From positions 7,425,852-7,489,851 of the forward strand of contig OX637350.1 of the NCBI GenBank assembly GCA_951799405.1: DNA of 64,000 bases. Reading direction: 5' to 3'. Positions 31,841-43,290 of the stretch are shown here, piece by piece (position 1 is the first letter of the stretch; each line of letters begins with the position of its first letter). The translations under genes were made by a program, and so were the position numbers. Origin of the DNA: Agapetus fuscipes. Its lineage: Eukaryota > Arthropoda > Insecta > Trichoptera > Glossosomatidae. The notes under the pieces are model-generated. The model searched no databases and was not told the DNA's origin. It was given only the letters and a program-made list of their open reading frames with translations.

Positions 31841-32225
31841 GGAACTCTTGTCCAGCCAAAAAAGAATCGGGGCATCCTTGTAAAGCTAAAAAAGAATCGC
31901 GGCATCCTTGTCAAGCTAAAAAAGAATCGCGGCATCCTTGTCAAGCTAAAAAAGAATCGCGGCGTCCTTGTCAAGCTAAAAAAGAATCGCGGCATCCTTG
32001 TCAAGCTAAAAAAAAATCGCGGCATCCTTCTTAAGCTAAAAAAGAATCGCGGCATCCTTGTCAAGATAAAAAAGAATCGCGGCATCCTTGTCAAGCTACA
32101 AAAGAATCGCGGCATCCTTGTCAAGCCAAAAAAGAATTGGGGCACCTTTTTGAAGCTAAAAAAGAATCGCTAAATCCTTATAAAGCTAAAAATAGAATCG
32201 CGGGAACTTTTTCAAGCTTTTGAGA
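31841..32225. repeat. 30-bp minisatellite, about 12 units
   Basis: Units close to AAAGAATCGCGGCATCCTTG plus TCAAGCTAAA repeat with an exact 30-base period. Central units are nearly identical and the edge units decay. Diverged units seem to continue past the SINE-like insertion to about 32930. Both strands stay open only because 30 is a multiple of three; the resulting ten-residue repeats are not evidence for a protein. Confidence 0.92.
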
Positions 32226-32378
32226 TAAAAAGCGATATTCTTGGTATGTTAAAATGCAATCATTCGGTTGCTATCAGATAAAAAAAAGACACTCCTTTAT
32301 TCAGCCCGGTTGACGAATGTACAAATCATGTTGCAATCGGGTAGCGTGATCCCCTTATCAAATATTCATATATTTTTT

Positions 32379-32448
32379 GTTAAGCAACATTGGGCGTGGT
32401 CAGTGCTTGGATGGGTAACCGCTCAGGTACACCGCGTGTCGTTGGCAT
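32379..32448 (+). ncRNA. 5S rRNA-derived segment (3' part of 5S), pseudogene
   Basis: GTTAAGCAAC, TTGGGCGTGGTCAGTGCTTG, GATGGGTAACCG and CACCGCGTGTCGTTGGCAT align with the last about 70 bases of animal 5S rRNA, including the internal control region word GGATGGGTAACCG. The 5' half is absent, so it is not a functional 5S gene. It runs directly into the SINE-A head. Confidence 0.75.
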
Positions 32449-32778
32449 CTTGGACCGGTCCGTTCCGTAGTGGCAACACTTCGGACTCGTAAATGGAGGG
32501 TTGTGGATTCGGATCCCGGCGGAGCACAAAAATATACCATTTATATTTCGAATGTGCTCTTCGCTGGGTTGAAAAATTCATAAAACCTTTACCAATGACC
32601 GGTCACCAAAGGTCCATCCAGCCTTACAGCAACTGGGTCTTGCTTGAGTATTGGCGCTTTGTAGCGACGACCAAGCTCGTACACCTCTGCGGCACTACAG
32701 CAAGTGTCATAGACCCCTAGAGTCTTTAGAATCTAGGGAGTCTCCCGCACAGGATTTCTTAAAAAAAAAAAAAAAAGC
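32449..32778 (+). mobile_element. SINE-A variant with poly-A tail, fused to a 5S segment
   Basis: CTTGGACCGGTCCGTTCCGT and AGTGGCAACACTTCGG, a B-box-like GGATTCGGATCCCGG and the SINE-A body up to GCGACGACCAAGCTCG match other copies. The usual LINE-derived tail is then replaced by other sequence and an A-run of about 17 at 32760-32776. It sits inside the minisatellite. Confidence 0.75.
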
Positions 32779-33324
32779 TAAAATTGAATCGCCCTTGTCA
32801 GGTATGAAAAAAATGCAGTATTCTTCTCAAGCTAAATAAAAAAAAATCTCGGTTTTCTTATCGAGTTCACAAAAAGAATTACTGCACCCTAATCGAGATA
32901 AAAAATTGAGACACCCGATAGGGATCAAGAAAATTGATTTTTATTGCATTTTATGGAAGTGCAGTGATATGATGGGTAATATAGATTACTGTCGACTGAT
33001 TGCTTTGTTTTATCTATGAGTAAATTTTTTGATTATAGCCATGGCACTTCTAGTACCACGGGACCAAATTTTGAGAGGCTGTGACGTACCCCATACATGT
33101 ATTTGTATTCACCGCCGGTAAACACGTTGTTATTCACGGCTCGCGAGTTCATCCCTACAATGTATTGTAATACGTGTAGCACACAAGAGACCGATAACTT
33201 CCACGCTGTTCAAAACAAAAAGAAAATGAGCTCTTCAAAGGTCACCAAATTATTATTGTTAAAGTTTAAGGGTTTGTTTATTGACATTGCGAAGATTCAT
33301 TTTAAATTAATAAAGCAAAAATAA

Positions 33325-33592
33325 AACAAAAGTTTTTCTTCACGAGTTACTTTATTATCTCGAGCGCTCTCGGAGTGCTATCACACGATTATCAAACAAC
33401 CATTATCATCACCATTATATCTAAATTTATCATTTATCTTAATGATGGTGTGATAACACCCCGAAAGCGTTCGAGATGATGAACCAACTCATCATCGCTA
33501 TTTTTTGATTTGTTCTCTTGATAATGGTGTGATAGCACTCCAAAAGCGCACGAGATAATAAACCAACTCGTAAAGAAAAACTTCATTTTTTT
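33325..33592. mobile_element. Foldback Penelope-like terminal repeats with variant hammerhead-like motifs
   Basis: AAGTTTTTCTTCACGAGTT and TTTATTATCTCGAGCGCTCT at the left recur inverted at the right. Three related motifs occur, one on - and two on +. Each has TGATAATGGTGTGATA-type sequence, a GTGT/GCAC stem, GAAA (or GAGA), a near-palindromic AGCGCT-like word and CGAGAT. The order is that of the hammerheads elsewhere, but the first core box is not CTGANGA. Confidence 0.45.
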
Positions 33593-33685
33593 TTTCATTA
33601 TTATATAATTTTTGTTGGGGGAAAAATAAGAAAATAATCAAGTCGATGTCAATGTTGCGTCGAATCAATGAATCAAACGATATGA

Positions 33686-33812
33686 TTACTTGAATTGATC
33701 GGGGGGGTGCTGAGGGGGGTCGGGGGCGGGGGCGGGGTCACCTCCCCCGCTGGCACCCCCACCCACATTTCCTCCCCCGCCCCCACCTCGGGAAACTGAA
33801 GGACCGCCGTCA
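33686..33812 (-). CDS. Putative last exon: Gly-rich and Pro-rich C-terminal tail
   Basis: On the - strand a T-rich tract and ttcacag precede a 127-base GC-rich frame. It starts with one base completing a codon, which is the phase left by the exon at 46839-46944. It encodes a 41-residue tail: DGGPSVSR, a Gly-rich stretch, then DPAPAPDPPQHPPDQFK and TAA. Joining the two exons implies an intron of about 13 kb. The block is an island of G/C runs in AT-rich DNA, so a chance frame in a G-rich repeat is possible, but splice site, phase and stop agree. Confidence 0.45.
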
Positions 33813-34231
33813 CTGTGAACAAAAAAAACAATTCACATTATTAAATGGTTCATACATTTGAAGGAAATACTTTATGAGATTTTTATTTTTAAAGGTCCTG
33901 TGGGGGTTTCAATGAATTTATTAAAAATGGGGGTTTTAGACTTGTGATAGTGGCGCAAAGGTTTTAAGTTGATTTATTCGGATTGAAGCTACGAGGTTGC
34001 AATTGATGTCCTATCTTACTTATTTACCACCAAATAACAAAACAATGAAGTCGGAACGTTTTCAGCACGGATGTTTCAAAATAAAGAAAAACCCCACAGG
34101 CAAATGTCACACCTTAATGTAACTAGGGTCTTCAGCAACCAATAACAAAATACAGTAAGCCTTCGCCCTAGCAACTCGGCTGAATGACATAACAGCTTTT
34201 TTGTCTACGTCAATTGTCCAGACCTGATTAC

Positions 34232-34474
34232 ATGCATTTCACATCTAAATTGCAAATATATATAACATCTAAGATTCAAATTAAATGCAATCCCACAAGC
34301 AGAAACGTATAAGTTTGCGCTTACACATGCCGCATGTGGATTTACAACATGAAAATCCAATCTCAAATGAACATAAGCCCTGCAACTCTTGCCGACTTTC
34401 CTTGAAACAGTGGCAAACATTTTTTTACAGTATGGGTGATCAGCTTCATACCAATCTATAAGTCAGGGAACATA
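34232..34474 (-). repeat. LINE-X2 3'-end unit
   Basis: Inverted copy from CACATCTAAATTGCAAATAT to CCAATCTATAAGTCAGGGAA, with a deletion after TCCTTGAAACAG. Confidence 0.75.
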
Positions 34475-34886
34475 ATGGTGTGAAATATTAGGATATATGA
34501 AGTGTAAGTTAGTAACTTGAAGTTTACATAAGTATTGAAATTTTGAAATGGTTTACTCTAAGGTTTATGTGTGGAATAAACGTCTCAAATTTTGTGATTG
34601 TCTGTTTATTTAATTCCAGAAAGTTAACTTTATTTAATTCAAATACATTCTGAATCTTAACAAAGGAATGAAAATGTGAACAAGTGAAAATGGCGTAGAT
34701 GGTTTATCATGTGTGATCTGAAGTAAGCATAAGATAAAATTGTTTGCAGCACTTTTAAACCTCAAGGGAAATTACTAGAATTCATCGATTTTCAGTATAA
34801 GTGGACGTATTATTGTTTACACACAAGAAAGCCTTCGTTATGTAGATCGTAAAATATTATGTTTAAGAACATTATTGTACATATTT

Positions 34887-35205
34887 CGGTCGATAGCGCA
34901 GTTGGTAGAGTGCTTGCATTCCATGCCGAGAGCTCGGGTTCGAATCCCATCGAGGTTGAAAAACATGATTTCCTATTTCGGTGTTTATTTAAAACCCAGA
35001 ATAAAAAAATGTTAAGTTTATTCAGTTCTCACAACACATAAACACCAGCCTCCTCAGGAGCTGGGAAACTACCACTTCAACTGAAGTGGTTAGCGTAAGG
35101 CTGGCTCCATTACTTAAAAATGAATAGGTCCATTTGCCAAATGCTATCCCTTCGATGAAAACGCGGCAAGGAGTTGCACTGTTTGTGTAGTTTAGTAACG
35201 TTTGC
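34887..35205 (+). mobile_element. SINE-B, complete copy
   Basis: The head CGGTCGATAGCGCAGTTGGT and AGAGTGCTTGCATTCC, the B-box GGGTTCGAATCCC, then CTTCAACTGAAGTGGTTAGC and GCGGCAAGGAGTTGCACTG. tRNA-like A and B boxes mark the 5' end. Confidence 0.88.
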
Positions 35206-35837
35206 GTTACGTTATTGTACAACACCTTTTACATTATAGCATGCATAGTTGAATTATTTAGGGTTTTAGATATAAGTAATACTTCTAAGTCTGATAAAAG
35301 TATAAGAAAATCAAAAAGTAAAAACAAAACTCCATGGGCAAGATGCTTATAGAATCTAGCCAATAAAAGCCCGTAGATAACGTAAGCGTTGACAGATAAA
35401 GTCAATGGACAATAATTGGCAGTGTTGGGAAGGCGATACAAAAGATGAAATCTGTAAGAAGAAGGGTACTTGCAAGATACTGAACAAAGGGTTGAGAACA
35501 AGAAAGACGTTAGGAAGAAAATGTGATGTTGGCAGCGGTTGATGAAGGATGCCAAAACTCGCTACAGGTTTGCTTCGTATAAGGGAAAACAAAAGGTGCG
35601 TATAAAGGTATTTGAGATAAGTTTAATTTTAGCGGCGAAACATTTTGAACAGGTTGTTTGAACAATAGTTGAACAAAAAGAAAAATAAGTACACCGCGTA
35701 TTTTTAAAGTCTTAAGAGCGCTCTCGAATATTTGTTATTTTAAAATCCGCGTTCGCTTAATTCGTATCTATGCCACAGCGGCGCGCTCGGCGCTCTACTC
35801 TCTCGTTCGTTCGTAGTTTTTGAAAGGTACGTATATT

Positions 35838-36092
35838 AACTTATAATATCTGTGGACTAGAAATTATTTTAACCAAAAAATACATATATATATGTGTCAA
35901 CTTACTTACGAAAATGGTCATTAGTAATAAAAATAACAAAGAACTTCACAGTTGCATTTCCATGTGTACAAAAAACTCGGCACAACGAAAAAAAAATCTT
36001 GAATGTTGGTACCATTTCAAAAAACGGCTGCCGACTAGACCGGAAATAACTAGAGTTGACAGATAACACACGTTATAAATATTGTGATCGCC
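35838..36092 (+). repeat. Unclassified repeat (copy at 55385-55660)
   Basis: Shares ATCTGTGGACTAGAAATTAT, TTTTAACC and TTCCATGTGTACAAAAAACT with 55385-55660 in order, and ends near TTATAAATATTGTGATCG. It may be part of a DNA transposon; no transposase was recognised. Confidence 0.5.
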
Positions 36093-36130
36093 AAAGGCAA
36101 GAAGTTACGCTATATGTGTAGCTTAGTTTC
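36088..36130 (+). mobile_element. SINE-B 3' fragment
   Basis: GGCAAGAAGTTACGCTATAT and GTGTAGCTTAG match the SINE-B 3' end. It lies directly after the preceding repeat. Confidence 0.5.
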
Positions 36131-36649
36131 GAGTTGCCTAAAAATACATGAAAAAACGTTTCTCATACAGACAGGTTTTCTGTATTTTTATTTGTTTTTT
36201 AAGTACTTACACATGTACGGGTGGACTCGGACGTGCTTCCCTGCTTGTTTATGTTACATGTAGAGTGAACCTCAAATATACTTCTAAGAAATAATGGAGT
36301 TTAGGAATACGCCAGTATTAAATATAGTACAAAGAATGTGGGAAGTAAGTATCGATTCTAGCTGGAATGGGAATATAACGCGGTTTAAAATTTGTCATCC
36401 ACTTATCGGTTTAATGAAGACTAAAGGTCCTCCGAGACCTCATGTTCTACGAGCAGCTGGTAAAGATGTCACTATAACTTTTATGATCTTATATTGGAGC
36501 TGGGAGTAAGCCAGATGAACTTTAATAATAAGGATAAAATAATAAGATGACATCAATTTTCTGATAGGATGAGCTGTCTACCCTTACTGTAAAAATGCGT
36601 TATCTTAAGATTTCCAAGTATCAAATTATTGAAAATTAAATATTTTTTT

Positions 36650-36728
36650 GAGATTTTCCGTGTATTCGAAAAGGGTGGCTTCTGATAGTAATCAAAGGCG
36701 TTAACCACTAGGCTACGACAGGTCTGAT
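36650..36728 (-). mobile_element. tRNA-like SINE head, third type, fragment
   Basis: On the - strand CTGTCGTAGCCTAGTGGTTA resembles a tRNA A-box region and TTTTCGAATACACGG a decayed B-box, about 50 bases apart. The rest of the element was not recognised. Confidence 0.4.
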
Positions 36729-36729
36729 G

Positions 36730-39700
36730 GAGGAAATCCAATTCAAAACAAATCAAGATAAACATGAAGCGATCTCATATCAAGGAGTAATGCAAGCTCT
36801 GTGGAACATTTTAATATAACTTATCCTTTGACGAGGGTTAATAAATATACAATATCACATATATGCGGCAATATATTAATAACTTCCTTTTGAGAGTATT
36901 TCTCGTGAGTTTGATATCTTTTAAAAATAACTAATATTTGAGATGATTTCTGTAAAAGTGGGGAAAGTTGTTCTTTTTGTTTTTGATTTATCACCGCGAA
37001 GACTTCCACTTTGTGAAGTTCACATGGCGCTCATGAATTTCAGATTTCCTCCATTTTATGAAATCACGTCCGGTGTCTTGGCTTGCAGACGGTGCATATA
37101 TATTACGGTCTTATTTCTGATCTCGTGCTGCCGTCTCCTCTCTGATCTGGTCTAAATATCCCTCTAGTCTTTCTCCATTTATGGCAGGCACATGTGCTAC
37201 CTACGGCCTTACATGATCTCGCACAAAGTACAGTTTAATTTTTCGGTTCTCGGTTGGCGCATTTTGTTGATATCGATCTTTCTGATCGAAACACTTCCGA
37301 TTCGATGGTGACGGTGTAAATTTTCTCTTTATATTTTGCACTTTGAAATTCCAATTGTCTAAAAACAAAATAGACATCTACACAATATAAATTAATTTCA
37401 CTTTTTAAGATATTTTTCACCACAATATGCTCTTTCAGCATAATTTCCTATGAAAAATGAAAATAATTTTTTTCAACGGTTTAATATTTTTTTTTGCAGA
37501 CATAACTTTGAAGAATAATAGAAAGAAACAAGATTTTAAAGTTGAAATGAAAAGTTGGTTTTCGCTTCCCTGGAAGTTTATGTACTCGTGCTCTCGTTCT
37601 TTGGGGTGATACTCGTAGTACCGAAAATGATGTTTGTTGCTTTAAAACGTTTAATTGGAAACTCTCCTGCCACGGAAACATTTGTAATTAACAGTCAAAC
37701 TAATTACACGAATCAATGAAGATTACCAGAAAACTTAAAGCCTTACACTTTATCTCTATTCAAAAGAATCTGGAAAGGAATCAGAAAATATTTCATCCCT
37801 TTATTATTACAAAAGGCTCTTAGAAGTACGAAGCGAACAACTATGGATTCCGAATTTTGTAAAGTTGAAATAATAATAAAGTTTTCGAATTACAAGAGAT
37901 GTAAGATTAACGAAGTTTAAATTTTTGAAACCTTATTGCTAGTTTATGTCTAAAGCGTGCCGTCTTTTTGGTGTACGAAGCCCTTAAGGCTTTAAACACA
38001 GATGAATAAAAAAAGAGCTTATTGGAGAGTGCGTGAACGCAACGGATCCAAGGAACACGGGAGGTATGGCAGTAGGTAGCCTGGCTCTAGGGATTCTGTC
38101 GCTATGGAGCGTTTCTCGAGAGAGGGCCGTGCGTTGTGCGGGCGAGAGTATACGAAGTGGAAATTCAACGGCTATTCGAGGCTACCATCATCTAAAAACC
38201 GTCTGTTTACAATTGTCAACAGTAGGATAAACAGTATGCCTGCCTTGTATGATGGACATTTCTATGCGTTATCTAGACACAGAATTCATGGCATGGCGTC
38301 AAGTTTGTTACCTTTCAACTTAATACTAAGGTCCGGTATTTTCAATGTTAGAATATTTGACTTTAAACTGATAAAAAAACTACCCACGCGATTGACATAA
38401 GTGCGTCCTTTTCACTCAGTATACAGTTGCTATGCTCATGTTAAAACTAATACAGTGCCTTGGTATTCATTAGGTTGTTCTGTGTTCACATACCCTTACT
38501 TTGAACGAAAAAAAAGAACATTTATGTTGCACATATAATAATGCTACTTTCTGCCATTGGCTTGAGGAACCTTTTAAGCATTTTTTCACAATTTAAAAAA
38601 ATCTGAATGTCTAAAGAAGAACGCTGAATTTTTAGGTGCAGATTTGGAGAAATTTGCATATTTTTAGCTGCGCTAGTGGTCTACTCTAATCGACATACTA
38701 AATAGTTTAAAAGGACTAGAAAAAACTTGTACAAGTTAGATATGTTCTACATCACATTGCAGTTTAGTTAAGCCCAGTATTGCGTAAATAGGCCGATTTG
38801 TAAACACGTGCAGTTCGTGAATGGGTGTTAATGTTGTCTAGTTGGTTGTTATCGTACCACGGATTGATGTAAATCCCAAATAGTTAATTTTGGAAGCCTA
38901 GTTGTGTTTTGGGTCAGCAAGCATGTACGAGTAGAAACATTTTAATACATTCAATACGGGGCATTACTAAATATACCCGCATTTCGTCCTACAGGAGTTT
39001 AGATTTCGAAATATGCATGAAAGAATCTCAATTCTATGTAACAAGTACAGGGTTTATCGATAAGCACATTTAGTCGTCAAATGCAAATATACAAAGTTGC
39101 GCGTAAGGTATTCGGTCTATTTTTTGCTTCCGAATTTTATCACAATAAGTATGAAATATAATGCTATTTCACTGCAAACCACAGTTTCGCTTGGTGACAC
39201 GTATTTTGAAGATCAAAATTTCAATAACTTTGTACCATAAATCTGATGAATTTGCTGGATCGCTAGAAGATTTAGTCATTTGTATGTAGACCGGCAATTC
39301 ATATTTTGAACCCCACAGGAAGGCGTTGAAAAAAAGTGAAAGTATAGGTAGAAGCTCAAACGTTTAAAGCACAGCACACAGGAAGGTGGTGCTAATACCA
39401 ATTTATGTCCGTATATGTTTTCAAAGGGTCTTGTTATGCGACCATGAATATATACGACTATTTATTGATAATAAGAAGTCCCAAAGAGGTTTTCATAACT
39501 GGACAAAATAGGAAATAAAACCGATTCTGTTGAACATTTTTCTCCTATGTACTTTAGTAAGGTATGGTTTTTCACAAATAAAATTCAAAATATGAAACCT
39601 CGTCCCACCGCAACGTGATAAAAAATAAACGTAAATGCTTCCGATCCACATCTGATATTTCGCGCAACGTTTCATAGAATCATTAATTCCTTAAAATCGT

Positions 39701-40104
39701 TGTTTTCACGATCGCCCTTTTTCAACTTTCAGCCGCCTCTTACATGGGCTATTGGAAAAAGAATTAAACTGCGATGTAAAAAGCACTTTTCGGAGATTTT
39801 TGAAAAGAAAAATGGAATCTTCCTTTAGAACTGTTTACATCAGAAGGTAGAGAATGTTAGTAGTTCTGACTTTGCGCAAACTTCGTGATTTAATTTCCTA
39901 CTGATATATACCTACATACAATATTACAATGCATACTATTTTTGTGGCATGTAAGATGTTGCCAATAGAATAAAGCATTACATGAGATCTCTTAAATATT
40001 GCGCAGATATGTTCATTAAAAATTACATTATTTTTTAATGTGAAAGAAAAACATCAAAGGTGCATAATTAAAAGTTAATAAATAAAACAGCATTATTTTT
40101 TATT
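36730..40104. other. No gene recognised
   Basis: Short frames around 38033-38400 overlap a repeat also present at 12.9 kb and are not convincing genes. The segment 36980-37210 is less AT-rich and may be decayed transposon coding sequence. Confidence 0.4.
38375..38465 (+). repeat. Unclassified interspersed repeat (copy at 12885-12985)
   Basis: AAACTACCCACGCGATTGAC, ATAAGTGCG, CACTCAGTATACAGTTGCTA and GCTCATGTTAAAACT match the copy at 12885. Confidence 0.5.
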
Positions 40105-40195
40105 ACGGCGAGTACATAATTATTAAGTTCCACCACCAGTTTTGCAAACAGTCCGATTGAATATTCAGGTGGCTAAATAATTACTAAATGGTCCA
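40105..40195 (-). mobile_element. Penelope-like family D tail, decayed
   Basis: A copy of the 16115-16228 repeat, with TTACGGCGAGTACATAATTA and, on the - strand, CCACCTGAATATTC, GTTTGCAAAACTGGTGGTGG. The hammerhead core is broken. Confidence 0.5.
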
Positions 40196-40939
40196 GATAC
40201 GGAAATAACAGTTGAGAGTGTCATCGTGTGAGGGTATTTTGGAAAAGTGGGATACAGGACGGCCATGTGTTGAGTTTGTATCATCTGGGTCATTTCTTAG
40301 GAATTGCTTTCTCGGGAATATGGTCAACAAAGGGGATGAATTGGATACCAGGATGTTATTCATATTGAGGTACATACTTAACTTATTTTGTTTGTTCCTT
40401 GTTGAAATTTTTCGTTAGTACAGCATATTGCTATTTTTTATATTATACAGATCATTATTTCTATTATTATTAATTCAATTCATGAATCTATGTACCTATA
40501 ACGTGATCAAGGTAGATTAATTGCTCCTAGTCTATTCACAAGCGCTTTAGGCAACTTACCACTTACCAGAAATCCACAATTTACGGCAGGAAACTTGGCT
40601 AGTCGGAGCCTGGATACTTAGAACTACTTACCACTTCCCACATAATACTTCCCACTTATCTGATGTCCTTTGGTGTAGCAACTTGCCGACGTGGTGCGCT
40701 GTAAGCCGACGTTTCGGCAGAGATGGGAATTGACAACTAAGTCTGCGACCTGAGATAGTAGTGCGCGGGTGAGCTATCAGCCTGCTGGGTCCCCATCACC
40801 ATCATCGTCAAAGATCCTCGTCCATAGACGGCTCGTCCATGAACAAATCGGTAATACGACAGTTCGGTGACAAACAACTCGGCCACAGATAACTTGTCCA
40901 CTTCTTCTTCTTCTTGTGCCACTTCTAACGAAGATCGGC

Positions 40940-41110
40940 GATAATCTATAATATAATATAATATAATCTATAATCTAAGTTGCAAGGATATATTCATTTA
41001 AAGATCTCAGATGTATGCCCACAAACCAACAAGTGTAGTTCGCGCTTACAAATGCTGAATGTGTACTTACAAATAAAATCCAAACTTCAAATGAACATAA
41101 GCCCCACAAC
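40940..41110 (-). repeat. LINE-X2 3' unit (younger subfamily) fused to another LINE
   Basis: The 3' two-thirds of the unit, inverted, with a TATAATCTATAATCTAAGTT tail. It joins the RT fragment of the next entry without a gap, so one open frame runs across both. Confidence 0.75.
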
Positions 41111-41361
41111 TTTTTGGCGATCATCATAGCTATTTTGATTTTTGATGCTGCGGCTCTAAATAGGGACTTGGTGCTTCTGCCGAACCACTGTCGTAGGTTC
41201 TTCAGCCACGATGTCCTTCGGCGTCCCTGAGATCTTCTCCCCTCAATCTTACCCTGAATGATAAGATGAAGGAGACGGTACTTCTCATTTCTCATAATGT
41301 GACCGAAGTACATTAGCTTTCTCTGCTTAATGGTAGGCAGGAGCTCCTTTGTAGAGCGCAT
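41111..41361 (-). mobile_element. RTE/CR1-like LINE C-terminal fragment
   Basis: The - strand frame reads MRSTKELLPTIKQRKLMYFG, HIMRNEKYRLLHLIIQGKIE, GRRRTSWLKNLRQWFG and SKIKIAMMIA. This is the common C-terminal end of an insect LINE family different from X1 and X2. The native stop and 3'UTR are replaced by the LINE-X2 unit. Confidence 0.75.
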
Positions 41362-41568
41362 TCGTTGAAGGACTTGTCCACAGTCACATATAATATGGGT
41401 CGAAAGACCGCTCCATCACAGAAAACTTTACCTCCAAAAAAACATTGTAATATCAGTAGTTTTAATCAATTGTTCTTTTCTGTGATGAAGCTGTCTTTGG
41501 ATCATATATTGTATGTGACCGAAACGTCGTGGGCCGAAAAGTCGTGTAGACAAACTGTTGTATATATG

Positions 41569-41695
41569 TATTTAAAGCCCTCCTCATACCCGTCCTGTAT
41601 GTATGTATGTGCCAGAAAGACTCACAGCAAATGGACGCTGATGCAAAGCTATACATTTTTTTAAGTGGCGGAAGGCCCCCCGTGAAGTAAAATAA
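41569..41695 (+). repeat. Unclassified repeat (inverted copy at 60661-60776)
   Basis: CCTCATACCCGTCCTGTATG, CTCACAGCAAATGGACGCTG and AGTGGCGGAAGGCCCCCCGT correspond, inverted, to the copy at 60661-60776. Confidence 0.6.
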
Positions 41696-42700
41696 ACGGC
41701 ACGACAAATCAAGAACCTCTAGGTTAGAGGCGTGCCCATGACTCTAAAATAAGTGGTTCGACGTTACTGAAGCTAATAGTATACCTTGGGTGGAACTCCT
41801 AGTGGGATTGTTGCTAGATCACGGGTAGCTTGAAGAATATAATAAAAATAATAATAAAAAGAAAAACAAAGTAAGGACAGAATTACTGACCGATTTGTCC
41901 ATAGCCGAGCTGTCTGTGGATGGATTGTCGTGAAACCTCCCTAAGCAACCCTCCCACCCCCTCCCCCAGGACTACCCTCCCGCAAATGAACGTGACTGAT
42001 CCATTTATCTGGTTATTCCTCTTTGTGAAGGCAGAATCAAATATGGCAGGTGATTTCAAATACAGCTGACTTAATACTACCTTTCTTTCGATTTATAAAA
42101 TACGATTCGACCTATTTTTTCCGATGAAGAGAGATTTTGAATATTTTACTGTACTACAGCTTTACTATCACGTATTGTATATAAAAAACATGTATATTAA
42201 GTAATGGAAAATAAATACGAAGAAGACCAAAAAACTCAAGTAACCAGAAGTGCTTTTATAATTTGTAAACGCTGTTTCTTGAAGGTTATTCAATTATTTA
42301 TAGAATGTTAAAACTTATGACAATATAAGGGAAAAATATGTAGTAACAAATGATGCCAAGTTTTTATGTAAAATTAATATTCATATACAACGTACCAAAT
42401 CGTATTTCCCAGAAACGTATCTGCGTAGTTTTATTTCAAAAGCTCCAAGAATCAACCGCAAGGTTTCTAAGGAAAATATTTATTAAATAAATTCGTCTCT
42501 AGCAAGAAAATATGATGAAATTCGATAAGTACTGCGTCTTATTTGTGAAGAAAACAATTTTGATTTGGAATAGCAAAGCACGCCTTTGGCATTTTCTTTG
42601 GTCACATTTCTACAAAACAAATCTGCCCAATCAGGTAAAGTTGACTTTAATGATATTAACTTTTGAATTAATTTTATTTGTTTGTTCCCCTTTTGTGTAG

Positions 42701-42940
42701 AGGAAAATGAAAATGAAAAGTTTGCACCGTTGGGAAGCGTTCCGAGGGCACAAAGACGTATTAAATTATTTCAAACAAGTTGTCCGCGAATTTCGAGAAA
42801 CTGATCACGGCGTGTTGTTCGAACTCTGGGGGGAGTCGGAATCAGAAAAGCCACTTAGGGGACACTTTGATGGAAGCATCAGGAGTAGCCGCTACACCGC
42901 TAAAACTTTCCTTTTTGTGACAACAAACTTCAAGTATTAA
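42701..42940 (+). other. Possible isolated exon or gene remnant
   Basis: After a T-rich tract and TGTGTAG, a 77-codon frame reads MKMKSLHRWEAFRGHKDVLN and HGVLFELWGESESEKPLRGH, with more balanced codon use than neighbouring frames. The family is not recognised and no partner exon was found, so this is weak. Confidence 0.2.
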
Positions 42941-43094
42941 GGCAATTGATAAATAAAAATGTAACGAAAATAAAAAAACCTTTAGATGGATGAGACACCA
43001 TTTTACACTTGAGGATTGATAATAAGATAAATATAAATAAAGGCAATATTGATAGTGCCGTTTTGTGATAAATCACTGCAAGGGAATTATTCAA

Positions 43095-43290
43095 CTGTAA
43101 TCTGTAACTGTAATCTCCGAAACAAACATGTCTTCAATCCCGACATAAACGCACTTGCACTTTCTACGGCTCTAGCTCATGGGGTAGGGCATTCCACAGC
43201 ACAGGGCCGATTATCCAAAAGGAACGATCCAAGCACTTTGAGGGCTGTTTTCCGGAATCCGTTACCGTGGTCTTTCAGAACAGTAGTTTC
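43095..43290 (-). mobile_element. CR1/L2-like LINE C-terminal fragment
   Basis: On the - strand a short frame reads RSFWIIGPVLWNALPHELEP, the VLWNALP block of CR1/L2-group reverse transcriptases. The flanks are decayed. Confidence 0.55.

Noticed and set aside
31747..32145. Long open frames on both strands encoding ten-residue repeats (MPRFFFSLTR type)
   Set aside because: They come from a 30-base tandem repeat whose period is a multiple of three; edge units break them and nothing indicates translation.
32379..32448. Functional 5S rRNA gene
   Set aside because: Only the 3' part is present and it is fused to a SINE; the 5' half and a terminator are missing.
34887..34960. tRNA gene call from A-box and B-box words in SINE-B and SINE-A heads
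   Set aside because: The acceptor stem and anticodon arm do not pair convincingly and the sequences continue into SINE bodies; they are tRNA-derived, not tRNA genes.
40680..40735. GCCGAAACGTCGGC on the - strand as a further hammerhead
   Set aside because: GAAACGTC is present but no CTGANGA box or stem II could be placed at a sensible distance.
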